Part shown: positions 1-8,977 of the stretch, piece by piece | How positions within the stretch are numbered: the first letter of the stretch is position 1 | Layout of the letters: each line of letters begins with the position of its first letter | Source: Bradyrhizobium sp. SRS-191 | GTDB lineage: Bacteria > Pseudomonadota > Alphaproteobacteria > Rhizobiales > Xanthobacteraceae | Reading direction: 5' to 3' | Length of the DNA: 64,000 nucleotides | Assembly: GCF_024586915.1 (NCBI RefSeq) | Contig: NZ_JANBVS010000001.1 | Coordinates: forward strand, 682,001-746,000 | Program-made: the position numbers and the translations under genes | Notes under the pieces: generated by a model | Database searches by the model: none | What the model saw: the letters and a program-made list of their open reading frames with translations, nothing else | Told to the model about the DNA's origin: nothing

Positions 1-1103
1 GCCGGCAGCGTCCCGCCCGGCGTGACCGGCCCGATGTTCTCCAGCAACGGCACGAAGGAAAGGTCGCGAGCGTCATCGGTGGTGCGCAGAGCGTCGAGGT
101 AGGGCCTAGCGATCCGCTCGTTCCAGATCGTGGAGAAGATCGTGGCCGGCACCGGGCGCGCGCGCACATACCAACAGTAACGGTTGGGGTCGCGGGGAAC
201 GCCCACGCCCAGCAAACCATCGTTGGCGCCATCCTGGATCAGTTCGATCGAGATACGATCGCGAACACTGGTGCCCGTTGCGAGCAGACAATCGTCGAGC
301 CGAAGATCAGCCTGACCGACTGCTCCCGCCTTTGGGCCGATATCGACGACTGCGGCCAAGGAGCAGGATGTCGAAGCCGCGTCCTGCGCCGTGGATCTGA
401 GAGCGATGGGTTTCACACCGACCGCGCGCGGCTTGTCGAACTTGAAATCCGGAGAGTCTTGCGGCGGAATCGCACTGCGATCCTGGAATTCGATCCGTCC
501 CCCGTTGCGGAAGAGGTCCGCCAGCAGCGGATAGTCGCCCCCCGTGAGATCGATGCCGGCGTTGGTCCCGAAGATGCCGAGTTCGACACTGCGGTCCGCG
601 GCCCGCTCCGTCAGCTGCTTGAGCGAAATCGGCCTGGGGTTGCCCGCCGCATCCTGATAGTGCGCCTCGTCATGAGGCGGGGCGTCGCCAGCGCCGCCGC
701 CCGGATTCCACGTCCGGTATTCCAGATGATAGTGATCGACACGCAGCGAACCGTCAGCGCCGAACAGCCCCGGCGCGAACCTCATGCCGATCATGCAAAC
801 GAAGTCCGGGCCGATATCGGTCTTGCTGGGTGGAATAGCTGCGAACACGACCGCTGGAAACGGCACACCGAGCTGCATCTCCAGCCCGCCGCCGTCGCCG
901 TGATCGAGAAGTCCAGACATCCCGCGCAGCCGCAGGCGGCGCCGGTCCTCGCTTCCATCGAACAATTCGACGACCGCAAACGAGAACGGCAGCGCGATCG
1001 CGGGCCTGAAGACGGCGTGTCCGCCATCATCCATCAAGAGGCGCGTCACCTCCACCAGATGCTCGTCTTGAACTTTCAGGAAGCGCGCCGCCAGCTTCGC
1101 CAT
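1..1103 (-). CDS. Unrecognised large protein, C-terminus beyond window edge
   Basis: An uninterrupted minus-strand frame runs from an ATG at 1103 to the window edge, at least 367 codons with no stop. GGGAGG lies just upstream of the ATG. The product begins MAKLAARFLKVQDEHLVEV and has no signal peptide or membrane segment. Codon usage looks like that of neighbouring genes. The middle is rich in short beta-like stretches separated by Gly, Pro and Asp. I do not recognise a family and assign no function. It lies in the same orientation as the protease, phosphatase and regulator to its right, separated from the protease stop by 237 bp that show nothing distinctive, so it may have its own promoter. 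The opposite-strand reading frames here look like shadows. Confidence 0.75.
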   Translation of the reverse strand, partial: MAKLAARFLKVQDEHLVEVTRLLMDDGGHAVFRPAIALPFSFAVVELFDGSEDRRRLRLRGMSGLLDHGDGGGLEMQLGVPFPAVVFAAIPPSKTDIGPDFVCMIGMRFAPGLFGADGSLRVDHYHLEYRTWNPGGGAGDAPPHDEAHYQDAAGNPRPISLKQLTERAADRSVELGIFGTNAGIDLTGGDYPLLADLFRNGGRIEFQDRSAIPPQDSPDFKFDKPRAVGVKPIALRSTAQDAASTSCSLAAVVDIGPKAGAVGQADLRLDDCLLATGTSVRDRISIELIQDGANDGLLGVGVPRDPNRYCWYVRARPVPATIFSTIWNERIARPYLDALRTTDDARDLSFVPLLENIGPVTPGGTLP

Positions 1104-1340
1104 GCCTACCTCCCTCGGACGCACGACTGATCGCTGCGTCTGCCTACGCCTTCGGCGAACGTCGCGCGGCCGTGGCCTCGTTCCCAAAACGATCAGGAGC
1201 CGGGTCGCCCGCCAGCGCCAACACAGGCCAACAACCGCCCAGGCTTGCTGTGACGTCGGGCGCAACAGATCTGTGCGCTTAAGGAGAGACTACCAAGGGG
1301 AAGAGAATCTCGTGCGTGAGATAAGCGTGAATTGAAACGC

Positions 1341-3515
1341 TCACGCGGAGCTGACTTTGGACGGCTTCGGATCGAGGCCGGGCTGCCAATGCGGCTCGAC
1401 CCGCACCGCGCCAAGCCGCGTTGTCGTCTGCGGGTCCTGGGGACTCGTGTCGCCACACAGCAGGCCGAGATAGTTGTGGCCCTCAGCCGTCGCGACAGCC
1501 TCGTCAGTCGCCGTGACAAAGGTCGTGACGAGTTGACGCGCCACAAACGGAGCCGCCGTGCTGGTTCCCTGCACCAGCGACAGGGAGCCGCTGCGCACGC
1601 CGGCAGCCCACGTCCCCGGAAGCACCCGTGAGCGATCGGACATGGACGCGCAGTCGATGCCCCGCGCGATCTGGCTCGTGCTCTCCGTCCCGGCCGAACT
1701 ATAGCGGGCGGGACGAACCTCCTTGAGGGACGATCCCAATCCGTTGGCGAGCCGGTAGCCGGCCACGACGAGAGCTGTCGTTCCCGTCGCCAGCCCGTTC
1801 AGACTGCCGAACCGCCGCACGGCACAATTGTCGGTATCGGTCTCCTTCAGGTCGCCTTGATCCGAGTAGCGGATGTCGTCGAGGTGATCGAAATAACTCT
1901 GCCGGCTGCCGGAGCGCAGGCTCTCGGGATCCGCCGAACGCTGGATCCAGCACTCGATCGGACGATCGAGCGGTGCGGCAGTCCCGTCTCGCTTGATGAC
2001 GATGGTCCATTTGCCGGCCTCGATGCCCGGCAGAGTCTGATCGTCGGGCTCCGTGGGCGCCACGATGAGAAGCACGCGCCAGCAGTCCCGGCGGTGATAA
2101 TCAGCACTGATCTGGCCGATCGGCTTGCCACCTTCATTCCTGAGGCTCACTTCCCGCCTCGGGTCCCCCTCGTTCTTCTTCATCTCCTCATCGGGAGTCA
2201 CTGAAATGGTCTCGTGTCTCCCCCGCGGATCGTACAGCTCGATGGTATACCCCTTGGGATCGAAACCGCATGCGAACCAGAGTTCAAGATAGCTCGGCGT
2301 ACGATCGTTCGGCTGTATCCGCCAATACAACTTCGCCTCACCGGTTTTCAAATCCTCTTCTCTGACGCGAGCGTGCAGCCGATCGAGAAACGTATTGCCC
2401 GCCGGGAGAATGAGCGCGGTGGGACTTTTTGCTTCCTTGCGACGCAACGTGACGAGTTCGTCCAGCGCAGCCTCGAGCTCGGTGCCGCCATCATGCCGGC
2501 CGCCGGAAAAGCCGTAGCTGAAGTTGATCACCAGCCGCGCCCGATCGATCCCATAACCAGCAGCAATACGGTCAGCGCGTTCGAAGATGTAGTGTAGCGC
2601 CGATAGCATGTACATGTCCTTGCCGAAACCCGAGGTGTCCCAGGCGATGGTATTCGGCAGTTGCACGGCGATGATGCGTATCTCCTCCGGAGGGATCTCA
2701 TCCCGCTCAGGCGCGTAGCCCGTCGCAAGATCCATGACGTGGGCGCCGTGGGTCGCGTGGCGATCGATCAGGCTCCCCAACTCATCGGCATCGCTCGTTG
2801 CTCCTGCCATTCGATAGAGCGTATCCTCGTCGTCGCCATATTGAGTGATGTACTTATCGATCTCGCTGCGGACATATTCGCGACCGAACAGGACGCTCGC
2901 CTGCTGTTCGAGGGCGTCGGCAGCCTGCAACCAGCAGAACTCGACTCTCGTTCGCGTTCCGCTCGCATCCCGGAAGTTGCGATGGGCGAAGGGAAGGCCG
3001 TCGTCGATGACGGCCAGGATCGTGATCCGCCTCTCCGTTCCAATCCGACCGGGCAGCCCTGCGTCGGGTTGCCAGTCTGGACCCGACGGCTTCTGCCCCT
3101 GTTTGCTGTGCATCGCCCGCGGCTGCACTGGGAATGCGATCCGCGCACGAGCCCTTTCGATCTTGTCGACTCCCGGCCCCAACAACTCCCGCAATCCCAC
3201 TCCGAGCGTCTTCGCGAGGACCTCGACATTCTTGATGGGCTCGAGCGGCTTGCGCACGACGAATGGTACAAATGAGAGCTTATAGTCCGACCACAACGTC
3301 GGATACCACGCTCGCCGCGATTGGCCTGAAGCGCCGAGTTTGGATCGAGGTTCGGGGAACTCCGCGAGCGCCGTAATGAACTCGGCATCATGTCGGATAG
3401 CGGGAAACGAGTAGCATTTTCCCTCGCCAAAATTCCACTTCTCATAGGGGCTGAGATAGATCCGAATTTGATCGAGGCGCTGCGCGTCCTCGGTCTGGAT
3501 ATCACCCGCGGTCAT
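1341..3515 (-). CDS. Subtilisin-like serine protease (S8 family)
   Basis: A peptidase of the S8 fold with the Asp-His-Ser triad in order: Asp171 in AVIDDGLPFAH, His256 in HATHGAHVMD and Ser652 in VQGTSTAAPF (724-residue numbering). About 160 residues precede the triad. No signal peptide is evident, so it either acts inside the cell or leaves by another route. I chose the ATG at 3515 rather than an upstream in-frame ATG at 3599: an AGGA sits at good spacing, and this start lies 8 bp after the stop of the upstream phosphatase, whereas 3599 would overlap that gene. The long segment between His and Ser (about 400 residues) is larger than in minimal subtilisins. Substrate unknown; the proximity to Tc toxin genes is suggestive only. 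Confidence 0.85.
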   Translation of the reverse strand: MTAGDIQTEDAQRLDQIRIYLSPYEKWNFGEGKCYSFPAIRHDAEFITALAEFPEPRSKLGASGQSRRAWYPTLWSDYKLSFVPFVVRKPLEPIKNVEVLAKTLGVGLRELLGPGVDKIERARARIAFPVQPRAMHSKQGQKPSGPDWQPDAGLPGRIGTERRITILAVIDDGLPFAHRNFRDASGTRTRVEFCWLQAADALEQQASVLFGREYVRSEIDKYITQYGDDEDTLYRMAGATSDADELGSLIDRHATHGAHVMDLATGYAPERDEIPPEEIRIIAVQLPNTIAWDTSGFGKDMYMLSALHYIFERADRIAAGYGIDRARLVINFSYGFSGGRHDGGTELEAALDELVTLRRKEAKSPTALILPAGNTFLDRLHARVREEDLKTGEAKLYWRIQPNDRTPSYLELWFACGFDPKGYTIELYDPRGRHETISVTPDEEMKKNEGDPRREVSLRNEGGKPIGQISADYHRRDCWRVLLIVAPTEPDDQTLPGIEAGKWTIVIKRDGTAAPLDRPIECWIQRSADPESLRSGSRQSYFDHLDDIRYSDQGDLKETDTDNCAVRRFGSLNGLATGTTALVVAGYRLANGLGSSLKEVRPARYSSAGTESTSQIARGIDCASMSDRSRVLPGTWAAGVRSGSLSLVQGTSTAAPFVARQLVTTFVTATDEAVATAEGHNYLGLLCGDTSPQDPQTTTRLGAVRVEPHWQPGLDPKPSKVSSA

Positions 3516-3523
3516 GGCGTGTC

Positions 3524-4618
3524 CTATCTCGCGAACGTGTATTCGTCGCAAACCCTGTCCCACAACCAGCGAAACAAGTCGCTTGATGAGACGCTGCATG
3601 GATCCACCTTCTTGACGCCGATATCGTTAGCTCCCTTTGCGAACTCCGCGAGGGAGAAATCGGCGTCATGGGCGTCGTAGCTGTAGCCTTGCACCTCGTC
3701 GCCGCGACCGCATTTTGCCAGCACGATCTGCCCGATGGCACGACCGAGGACCGCACCCGCCCAGCTGTCGATCGGGAAGTGCAATCCCGCCACCGTCCGA
3801 TTGACGGCGATACGCTCGGCGAGCTTGCTGATCAGGGCCTGTCGCTTCTTGTAGTCGCCGTAGTGCCCGCTCTGGAATTCGACCAGGCCGTTGAGCACCT
3901 CGGCGACGGCGAACGCCTCGGTGGCATGGGCGCTCGGGAAGCTGCCATGCGCCGGCGTCGGGATCATGGGCATCACCTGATGGCCGATACGGTCGGGACG
4001 ACGGCAGGCCAGGTGATGCTTTACGACCATCGCGACGTGAGCGGCGATGACCTGGGTGATGGTGATCAGCTCGAACGTATGGTTGTTCGTGCCGGTCTGC
4101 AGCCCGAGCAGCATCACGAAATAGGGAGTCGGAAAGCCGAGCTGGGTCAGGATCTCCGGCGTCCGATCCGGGCGCTGATCGAGATAATTGCGCATCAGCT
4201 TCAATTGCCGTTCGAAGACGCCGATATCCGGCCTGTGAACTGTATAGAAGCTGTCCCCGCCATAGCTCAGTGACACGCACTTGTCGTGCCCGCCGACCGA
4301 CCAGTTGAAGTCGCGCATGAAGTCCGTGAGGTAGAGCGACGCCCGGACCCAATCGGCCCAGAGACCCATGTTGCCGGCGCTCGAGAAGCGCAGTTCCTGC
4401 GGATGACCCGGCTCTGCTCCGCCGTTGGCGACATGCGTGATCGCCTGCTCGGTAATCTGCAGGCCCTGCACGAGCAGCGGATCATAAGCAGGATCGGCAC
4501 CTGCTCCAAGGAATGATCCGAGCCCGGTCACGTTGAGATTGCCGGCGCCTCCAAAACCGCCGAATCCTCCGAACCCGCCGAAGCCTCCGAACCCACCAAA
4601 TCCCCCCATCTGAGACAT
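3524..4618 (-). CDS. PAP2 / vanadium-dependent haloperoxidase-type protein with GGF-repeat N-terminus
   Basis: All three phosphate/vanadate-binding motifs of the PAP2-haloperoxidase superfamily are present (numbering from the GTG at 4624): K202-x6-R209-P210, P230-S-A-H233 and R276-x5-H282-x3-D286. The family includes acid phosphatases and vanadium haloperoxidases; sequence alone does not tell them apart. The length (364 residues) and a helical region before the core fit the soluble vanadium-haloperoxidase-like branch. Residues 5-26 are about seven Gly-Gly-Phe repeats, an unusual low-complexity extension. I chose the ATG at 4618 because AAAGGAG lies 8 bp upstream; the GTG at 4624 is too close to it. 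The stop is 8 bp before the protease start, and the regulator stop lies 25 bp upstream, so these three genes probably form one transcript. Confidence 0.85.
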   Translation of the reverse strand: MSQMGGFGGFGGFGGFGGFGGFGGAGNLNVTGLGSFLGAGADPAYDPLLVQGLQITEQAITHVANGGAEPGHPQELRFSSAGNMGLWADWVRASLYLTDFMRDFNWSVGGHDKCVSLSYGGDSFYTVHRPDIGVFERQLKLMRNYLDQRPDRTPEILTQLGFPTPYFVMLLGLQTGTNNHTFELITITQVIAAHVAMVVKHHLACRRPDRIGHQVMPMIPTPAHGSFPSAHATEAFAVAEVLNGLVEFQSGHYGDYKKRQALISKLAERIAVNRTVAGLHFPIDSWAGAVLGRAIGQIVLAKCGRGDEVQGYSYDAHDADFSLAEFAKGANDIGVKKVDPCSVSSSDLFRWLWDRVCDEYTFAR

Positions 4619-4643
4619 CAGCACCGCTCCTTTTTAGTCTGCG

Positions 4644-6296
4644 TCAAGGTATCCCGGCTGCGCGCAAGGCGACTGCAATCCTGCGGCCGCTCTCGTGGGC
4701 TCCGGCCGGGTGCATTCGAAGATAGTTATCGACAGTAAAGTCCGGCTGGCGGCGCATGATCTCGCGCCCGACGTCGCGTGCCTCGCCATCGCGTCCGAGA
4801 TAGTGCAGCGCCGCGATCTTGGTCCTGAGCGTCGAGGTATGGCGATCGTGCCGGGCGAGCGAGCGCTCCGCCAGATCCAGACCGTCCTGATAGCGTCCCG
4901 CGGCGACCAGCGCCGTCGCGCTCAGGGATTCGTAGTAGTACTGGAACGGGTCGAGCGGCGAGAGACGCCGCGCCTTCTCGGCCGCGGCGACCGCGGCGGC
5001 GGGCTCATCGGAGAAGGCGAGCAGCGCGCCCTTCATCAGCCACGCCAGCGAGTCGTTGGGGTTGCGCTGCAGGGCGGCGTCATAGCGCGCCGCCGCGATG
5101 TCCATGCGACGCAGCAGATTATTGTGAGCGAAGCCGTCAATGGTCATGCAGAACGCGCTTTCCGGGTCGATGTCCAGCGCCCGGGCGGTGCTGTCGATGG
5201 CGACCTGGGTGTCCCGCCCGGCATCGCTGCTCCATCGGTTGAAGACGCTGAGCACGTGCCATTTGGCAAACCACGCATGGACTTCAGCTGCGTTCGGCGC
5301 CCGCCGCCTGGCCTCCTCGATCAGTTCCCGCGAGCGGGCGAAGTCACGCAGTGCGGGCCGGTGCATGAGGCTCACACCCGCGACCAGGAGACGGTGATCC
5401 TCAAGGTCCGTGACCTTGCGCCCCGCGACATGCACCATGGCGTCGTCGGCGATCGAGCGGCCGACCGCGCGGACGATCTGCGCGATGCCCTCGGCGGAAC
5501 GGTTGAGGAAGTCGCTGGCCGGACCTGTGAATTGCCGGGTCCACAGGATGCGTCCCGACGCCGCGTCGAGAAAATCCGCATCGAGCACGATCTCGTCGCC
5601 GGTCACGCGGGATGTCCCGATGACGCAATAGTCCGCCGCCAACAGCAAGCGGACTGCGGCAATGTCGACGCGGCGCTGGTCCAGTGCCCGGCTGGACCAA
5701 TGCGAAATGACCGAGATCAGGTTGGATCGCGAGAGCGAACGGCAGACCTCCTCGGCCAGCCAGTCGCCGAGCCAGGCATCGCCCTGCCCGTCGAGGCCCG
5801 AGCCGAGAGTTCGGAAGGGCAGCACGGCGATCAGCGGCAGGATCGGCGGCGGCGGTGGCTGCGACCTGGTGCTGAACAGACCATAGATCTGTTGAGGATC
5901 GAGCCGCATCGCAGCAAGCCAGCGATTGAAGCCCTCCTCACGTAAATTGATACCTTCGAGGAACTCGCCGGCGCCGGGGCGTCCGATGAACGAGACGCGC
6001 GACATGTCCAGTGACAGTTCGCTGTTGGTGCTGGAGAGCACGTCCGCGAAGCAGTCTCCCATGATATGTCGGATATCAGATAGCGCGCGCCTGAGGCTCT
6101 GCCGCCCGGTATCGTAGCAGGCTGTGCCCCACAGCGTCTCCTGGAGAAACGCGCGGGTGCGGCGGCCGAACGGCGCTGTCGCCAGAAGTGCGAACAACGC
6201 TTTGTGCTTGGCGCCGCTGATCTCAAAGCCGCCCGGCTGCGTGGATCGCACCACGCACGCTCCAAAAAGACTGATCTCGAGGCGCGCCAACTTCAC
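4644..6296 (-). CDS. SARP-like transcriptional regulator with TolB-like and TPR regions
   Basis: The N-terminal ~95 residues (KLARLEISLFGACVV, then AKHKALFALLA and RRALSDIRHIMG) match the winged-helix DNA-binding part of SARP/OmpR-like activators that open with a short beta-sheet. A second region starting at LPLIAVLPF resembles the TolB/FlgO-like N-terminal fold often found in adenylate-cyclase-type and CadC-like regulators. The C-terminal third is a TPR superhelix (repeats such as ALDIDPESAF, AALQRNPNDS and RRLSPLDPFQ). There is no membrane segment. The longest frame starts with TTG at 6329 without a ribosome site; GTG at 6296, preceded by GGCGGAA, gives a family-like start. It is probably the local regulator of the phosphatase and protease genes just downstream. 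Confidence 0.75.
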   Translation of the reverse strand: MKLARLEISLFGACVVRSTQPGGFEISGAKHKALFALLATAPFGRRTRAFLQETLWGTACYDTGRQSLRRALSDIRHIMGDCFADVLSSTNSELSLDMSRVSFIGRPGAGEFLEGINLREEGFNRWLAAMRLDPQQIYGLFSTRSQPPPPPILPLIAVLPFRTLGSGLDGQGDAWLGDWLAEEVCRSLSRSNLISVISHWSSRALDQRRVDIAAVRLLLAADYCVIGTSRVTGDEIVLDADFLDAASGRILWTRQFTGPASDFLNRSAEGIAQIVRAVGRSIADDAMVHVAGRKVTDLEDHRLLVAGVSLMHRPALRDFARSRELIEEARRRAPNAAEVHAWFAKWHVLSVFNRWSSDAGRDTQVAIDSTARALDIDPESAFCMTIDGFAHNNLLRRMDIAAARYDAALQRNPNDSLAWLMKGALLAFSDEPAAAVAAAEKARRLSPLDPFQYYYESLSATALVAAGRYQDGLDLAERSLARHDRHTSTLRTKIAALHYLGRDGEARDVGREIMRRQPDFTVDNYLRMHPAGAHESGRRIAVALRAAGIP

Positions 6297-6426
6297 GAGG
6301 AAATTCCGCCAAAAAATGCCTATCAGCAATAAACGCAGTCAGGCTAGCACCAAGCCGGCGAGCCTCCAAGCTGCTTCACGTATTTTTCACGCCCTGCAAC
6401 CCGAACAGCCGGACTATCGTGTTCGC

Positions 6427-6645
6427 ATGGGCCGATCCGAGGGAAATGACGCAGACGCCGACCCGGCCGGCCAAGGGCCGCCGGAGCCGCGCGACCTGAT
6501 CGAGTTCTATCACCGCTGGACCGAATTTCGCCCGACGGTCGTTCAGCTCGGCAATCGATCGGATCTTCAGGCGTCGGAGCGGGCAATCCTTCACTGGCTG
6601 GTTCTGCTCGTCGACCGCATCAGCCAGCACGACCTTCAACAATGA
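6427..6645 (+). CDS. Small conserved-looking protein, unknown function
   Basis: A 72-residue frame beginning MGRSEGNDADADP. The segment DLIEFYHRWTEFRPTVVQLGNRSDLQASERAILHWLVLLVDRI has the balanced composition and amphipathic pattern of a real helical protein. It resembles, from memory, small uncharacterised rhizobial proteins with an ASERxxxxWLxxLxDRI pattern. The opposite-strand frame (6376-6642) reads less convincingly. There is no strong ribosome site. It is divergent from the regulator at 6296. Confidence 0.45.
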   Translation: MGRSEGNDADADPAGQGPPEPRDLIEFYHRWTEFRPTVVQLGNRSDLQASERAILHWLVLLVDRISQHDLQQ

Positions 6646-6840
6646 GTCGAGGATCTTTTCTTCCTCGGCATCCAGGTACAGCTCGTATTGCTAACTCACA
6701 CTTAACTCACGCCACGACGACTAATCAGTTGCTATGATTTTATCGAAGCGGACGCCGGTGGACGGGAGCGCCCGGCGATGCGACCGAATTGACGACCGCG
6801 CGCTGCCTGGCGTCCGCCATATGGCTTCCACACCGACATC

Positions 6841-6858
6841 CATTCGGAGTTCCGAATG
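6841..6858. promoter_or_regulatory. Perfect palindrome covering ribosome site and start codon of the LuxR gene
   Basis: CATTCGGAGTTCCGAATG has perfect 8-bp arms (CATTCGGA / TCCGAATG) around a 2-bp centre. The GGAG ribosome site (6846-6849) and the ATG (6856-6858) both lie inside it. It could be an operator for autorepression or a structure that masks translation initiation. Confidence 0.55.
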
Positions 6859-7560
6859 AGCCCCAGCATTGACGATTTCATCTCGATGACGTCCTCGATG
6901 ATTTCGGATCGCGAGCTGCTCGATGCCTTCCTGCAGACGGTCGACGCAGAAGGCTACGATCGGGTCATGTTTGCAGAGACGCGTGACGACCGCCTGGTCT
7001 CGCTACAGCAGGGATGCCGTAACGGGCTTCCGCCCTCTGCTCTCGGTCGCGACTGGCACGGCGCCGACCTGGTCCTGCGCCAGATCCGGCAGGTCAACCG
7101 ACCACTCCGGTGGAACGAGCTGTGCACGCTGAGCTCACGGGGTGTCGCGGAGAGCCGGCTGCTTCACGAAGGACATGCGCTCGGAATCCGCTCCGGCCTC
7201 GTCATTCCGCTGCATGGGCCGGGGACTTCGGTCGATCTGATCTGCCTCGGCCGCGGCGAACGGATCACCGAGCAGGACGAGAGCATTCGACGGCTGTACG
7301 GCATCGCCGTTCAATATTGGCTGAGACGCCGCGATCTCCACGACGCCACCCGACCGGACAGCCCGAGATTGACCGCGCGCGAAATCGAATGCCTCGAATG
7401 GTGCAAGGAGGGCAAGACCAACTGGGAAATCGGAGAGATCATCTCGACCTCCGAGAAGACGGTCGAATTCCATCTGTCGAACGCCATCAGGAAGCTCGGC
7501 GCGTGCAATCGCATGACCGCGGTCGTTGCGGCAATTCGCGCCGGCGCGATCACAGTCTGA
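6856..7560 (+). CDS. LuxR-family regulator with autoinducer-binding-like domain (no luxI nearby)
   Basis: 234 residues. The N-terminal ~160 residues align with the autoinducer-binding fold: ADLVL matches the conserved Asp-Pro-Val block, LRWNEL the conserved Trp, and IRSGLVIPLHG the conserved Gly region. The C-terminal LuxR-type helix-turn-helix is complete (LTAREIECLEWCKEGKTNWEIGEI, then SEKTVEFHLSNAIRKLG). The acyl-homoserine-lactone-contacting Trp and Tyr that normally precede the Asp are not at the usual spacing, so the ligand may not be a classical AHL. No autoinducer synthase occurs in the window, which makes this a solo regulator here. The start codon is embedded in a perfect palindrome. 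Confidence 0.85.
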   Translation: MSPSIDDFISMTSSMISDRELLDAFLQTVDAEGYDRVMFAETRDDRLVSLQQGCRNGLPPSALGRDWHGADLVLRQIRQVNRPLRWNELCTLSSRGVAESRLLHEGHALGIRSGLVIPLHGPGTSVDLICLGRGERITEQDESIRRLYGIAVQYWLRRRDLHDATRPDSPRLTAREIECLEWCKEGKTNWEIGEIISTSEKTVEFHLSNAIRKLGACNRMTAVVAAIRAGAITV

Positions 7561-7598
7561 GACAGCGGCTCCGTGAGACGATGGCCGATCGCACCCCC

Positions 7599-7886
7599 TC
7601 ACCGGCCGACATTGCCCGGGACGGCCGACCGGTCGATCCGCAGATCGAATCCCTTGGTGATGTCGTTCAGCCCCGCGCCGCCGGTCCCGACGCCAGATCC
7701 AAGTCCTCCGTTGCCGCTGCTTGATCCCCCGCCATCGCTCCCCGGAGGACGAGACGGCCGCCCCAACATCGCGCAGACGTCGTCATCCAACTTGCAGGGC
7801 ACCGGGCTCGGCGGCGCCGCAGGCTCCTCCGCAAGAGCGATGGACGTGAGGCCGATCAGGACGAGAAGGGCGAGCGATATCTTCAT
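7599..7886 (-). CDS. Small secreted Gly/Ser-rich protein
   Basis: 95 residues with a clear signal peptide (MKISLALLVLIGLTSIALA, cut before EEPA). The mature part has a Cys pair (PCKLDDDVCAM) followed by a Gly/Ser/Pro-rich low-complexity tail. GGAG lies 7 bp before the ATG, and the ATG overlaps the stop of the upstream membrane protein (ATGA), so the two are translationally coupled. No family recognised; the two cysteines could form a periplasmic disulphide. Confidence 0.7.
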   Translation of the reverse strand: MKISLALLVLIGLTSIALAEEPAAPPSPVPCKLDDDVCAMLGRPSRPPGSDGGGSSSGNGGLGSGVGTGGAGLNDITKGFDLRIDRSAVPGNVGR

Positions 7887-8977
7887 TTCGACACTCCGAA
7901 TTGCCAGCGCACCGATCTGAAGCCGAACGCGACCGGCCGCTGCAGCGTCTGCACCGTCGAGACCAGCGACGAATTCCCGAACTGCAACGCACCTGACAGC
8001 CCAGGCGCGTTCGGCCCGATCGCGCCTGCCGCAGCCGTGGCTGCACCGGCTTGCGCTCCCCCGGCAGCCGGAACATCGGGTGACGGCTTTGAAGGCGTTG
8101 GCCCGCCGGCATCTCCGCCGTTGACCGCCCCGCCCGCGCTCCCGGCCCGGCGGATCACGTTATTGAACGATCGCGCCAGGTACACCCGCGTGATCAGTCC
8201 CAATTCCACGGTGAAGCGCGGCCTCGTCTTACCCGAAGCGGGATCGGTGACCTTGTCGTAGATCTTGCTCCCGACGACATGCGACATCTGCCGCCGTGCT
8301 TCGGTCTCAGTGCAATATCGCTGCAGCGGTCCGTTGCAGAAATTATCCAGGACAGCTTCGGCGATGATGGCTGGGACGCCATAGGTCTCCGCCGCTGCGA
8401 TCTGCACGTCCATCGAGAACTCGGACGCGACGTCGCCGTGAAAGGCCGCGCCGAGCAGGCTCGCAGCCGAGGCTGCGCCATTGGCGTGCCGAGTGCTGGT
8501 GATCGTGAACCCTGGAAACAGCACCAGCGGCAGATCCGTCCGCGGCACGCCGGGGCGGAACACCGGCCCATTCGCCGCGCTTAGCTTCCACGCCCTGCCC
8601 TGGGCCGGCACGTCCGGCGTCTCCGGGAAGCGATAGATCTCGGCGTAGGCATTCTCGAGCTTGGTCGTCATGTCGACGTGCCAGATCCTCATGGACCGGC
8701 CGGCGAGAGGCTCCTTCTCGACCTCGTTCAACTCATCATTGGTCAGGATCACGAACACGTCGCCGACGGCGATATCCTCCTGCGGCGGATAGACCGGCTC
8801 GATGCCGAGCCGGCTGATCGCCTCGTTCCATTGCTGCGCCACCGATTTCTCCGGCACCACCGGAGCCACCCATGTGAAGGCGACGAAGCCGGCCGCAAAC
8901 AGCGCGACCGCGGCGCATGTGACGGCGACAATGCGCCGGTTGTTACGGATGAGGGCCGTCTCGTTCTCGTCGCCCAT
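7883..8977 (-). CDS. Membrane-anchored periplasmic protein, unknown function
   Basis: 364 residues. One hydrophobic segment at about 16-37 (IVAVTCAAVALFAAGFVAFTW) after a short charged N-terminus suggests a type II membrane protein with the rest in the periplasm. A Cys pair (NFCNGPLQRYC) lies near the middle. The C-terminal ~100 residues are Ala/Gly/Pro-rich (residues about 285-330), a flexible linker or wall-spanning region. It is co-translated with the small secreted protein downstream. I do not recognise the family. Its upstream region (9137-9166) carries a repeated CCTGGG motif also found ahead of the membrane protein at 12979, hinting at a common regulator. Confidence 0.7.
   Translation of the reverse strand: MGDENETALIRNNRRIVAVTCAAVALFAAGFVAFTWVAPVVPEKSVAQQWNEAISRLGIEPVYPPQEDIAVGDVFVILTNDELNEVEKEPLAGRSMRIWHVDMTTKLENAYAEIYRFPETPDVPAQGRAWKLSAANGPVFRPGVPRTDLPLVLFPGFTITSTRHANGAASAASLLGAAFHGDVASEFSMDVQIAAAETYGVPAIIAEAVLDNFCNGPLQRYCTETEARRQMSHVVGSKIYDKVTDPASGKTRPRFTVELGLITRVYLARSFNNVIRRAGSAGGAVNGGDAGGPTPSKPSPDVPAAGGAQAGAATAAAGAIGPNAPGLSGALQFGNSSLVSTVQTLQRPVAFGFRSVRWQFGVSK

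Noticed and set aside
6376..6642. 88-codon minus-strand frame opposite the small protein at 6427
   Set aside because: The plus-strand frame has a more protein-like, helix-forming composition.
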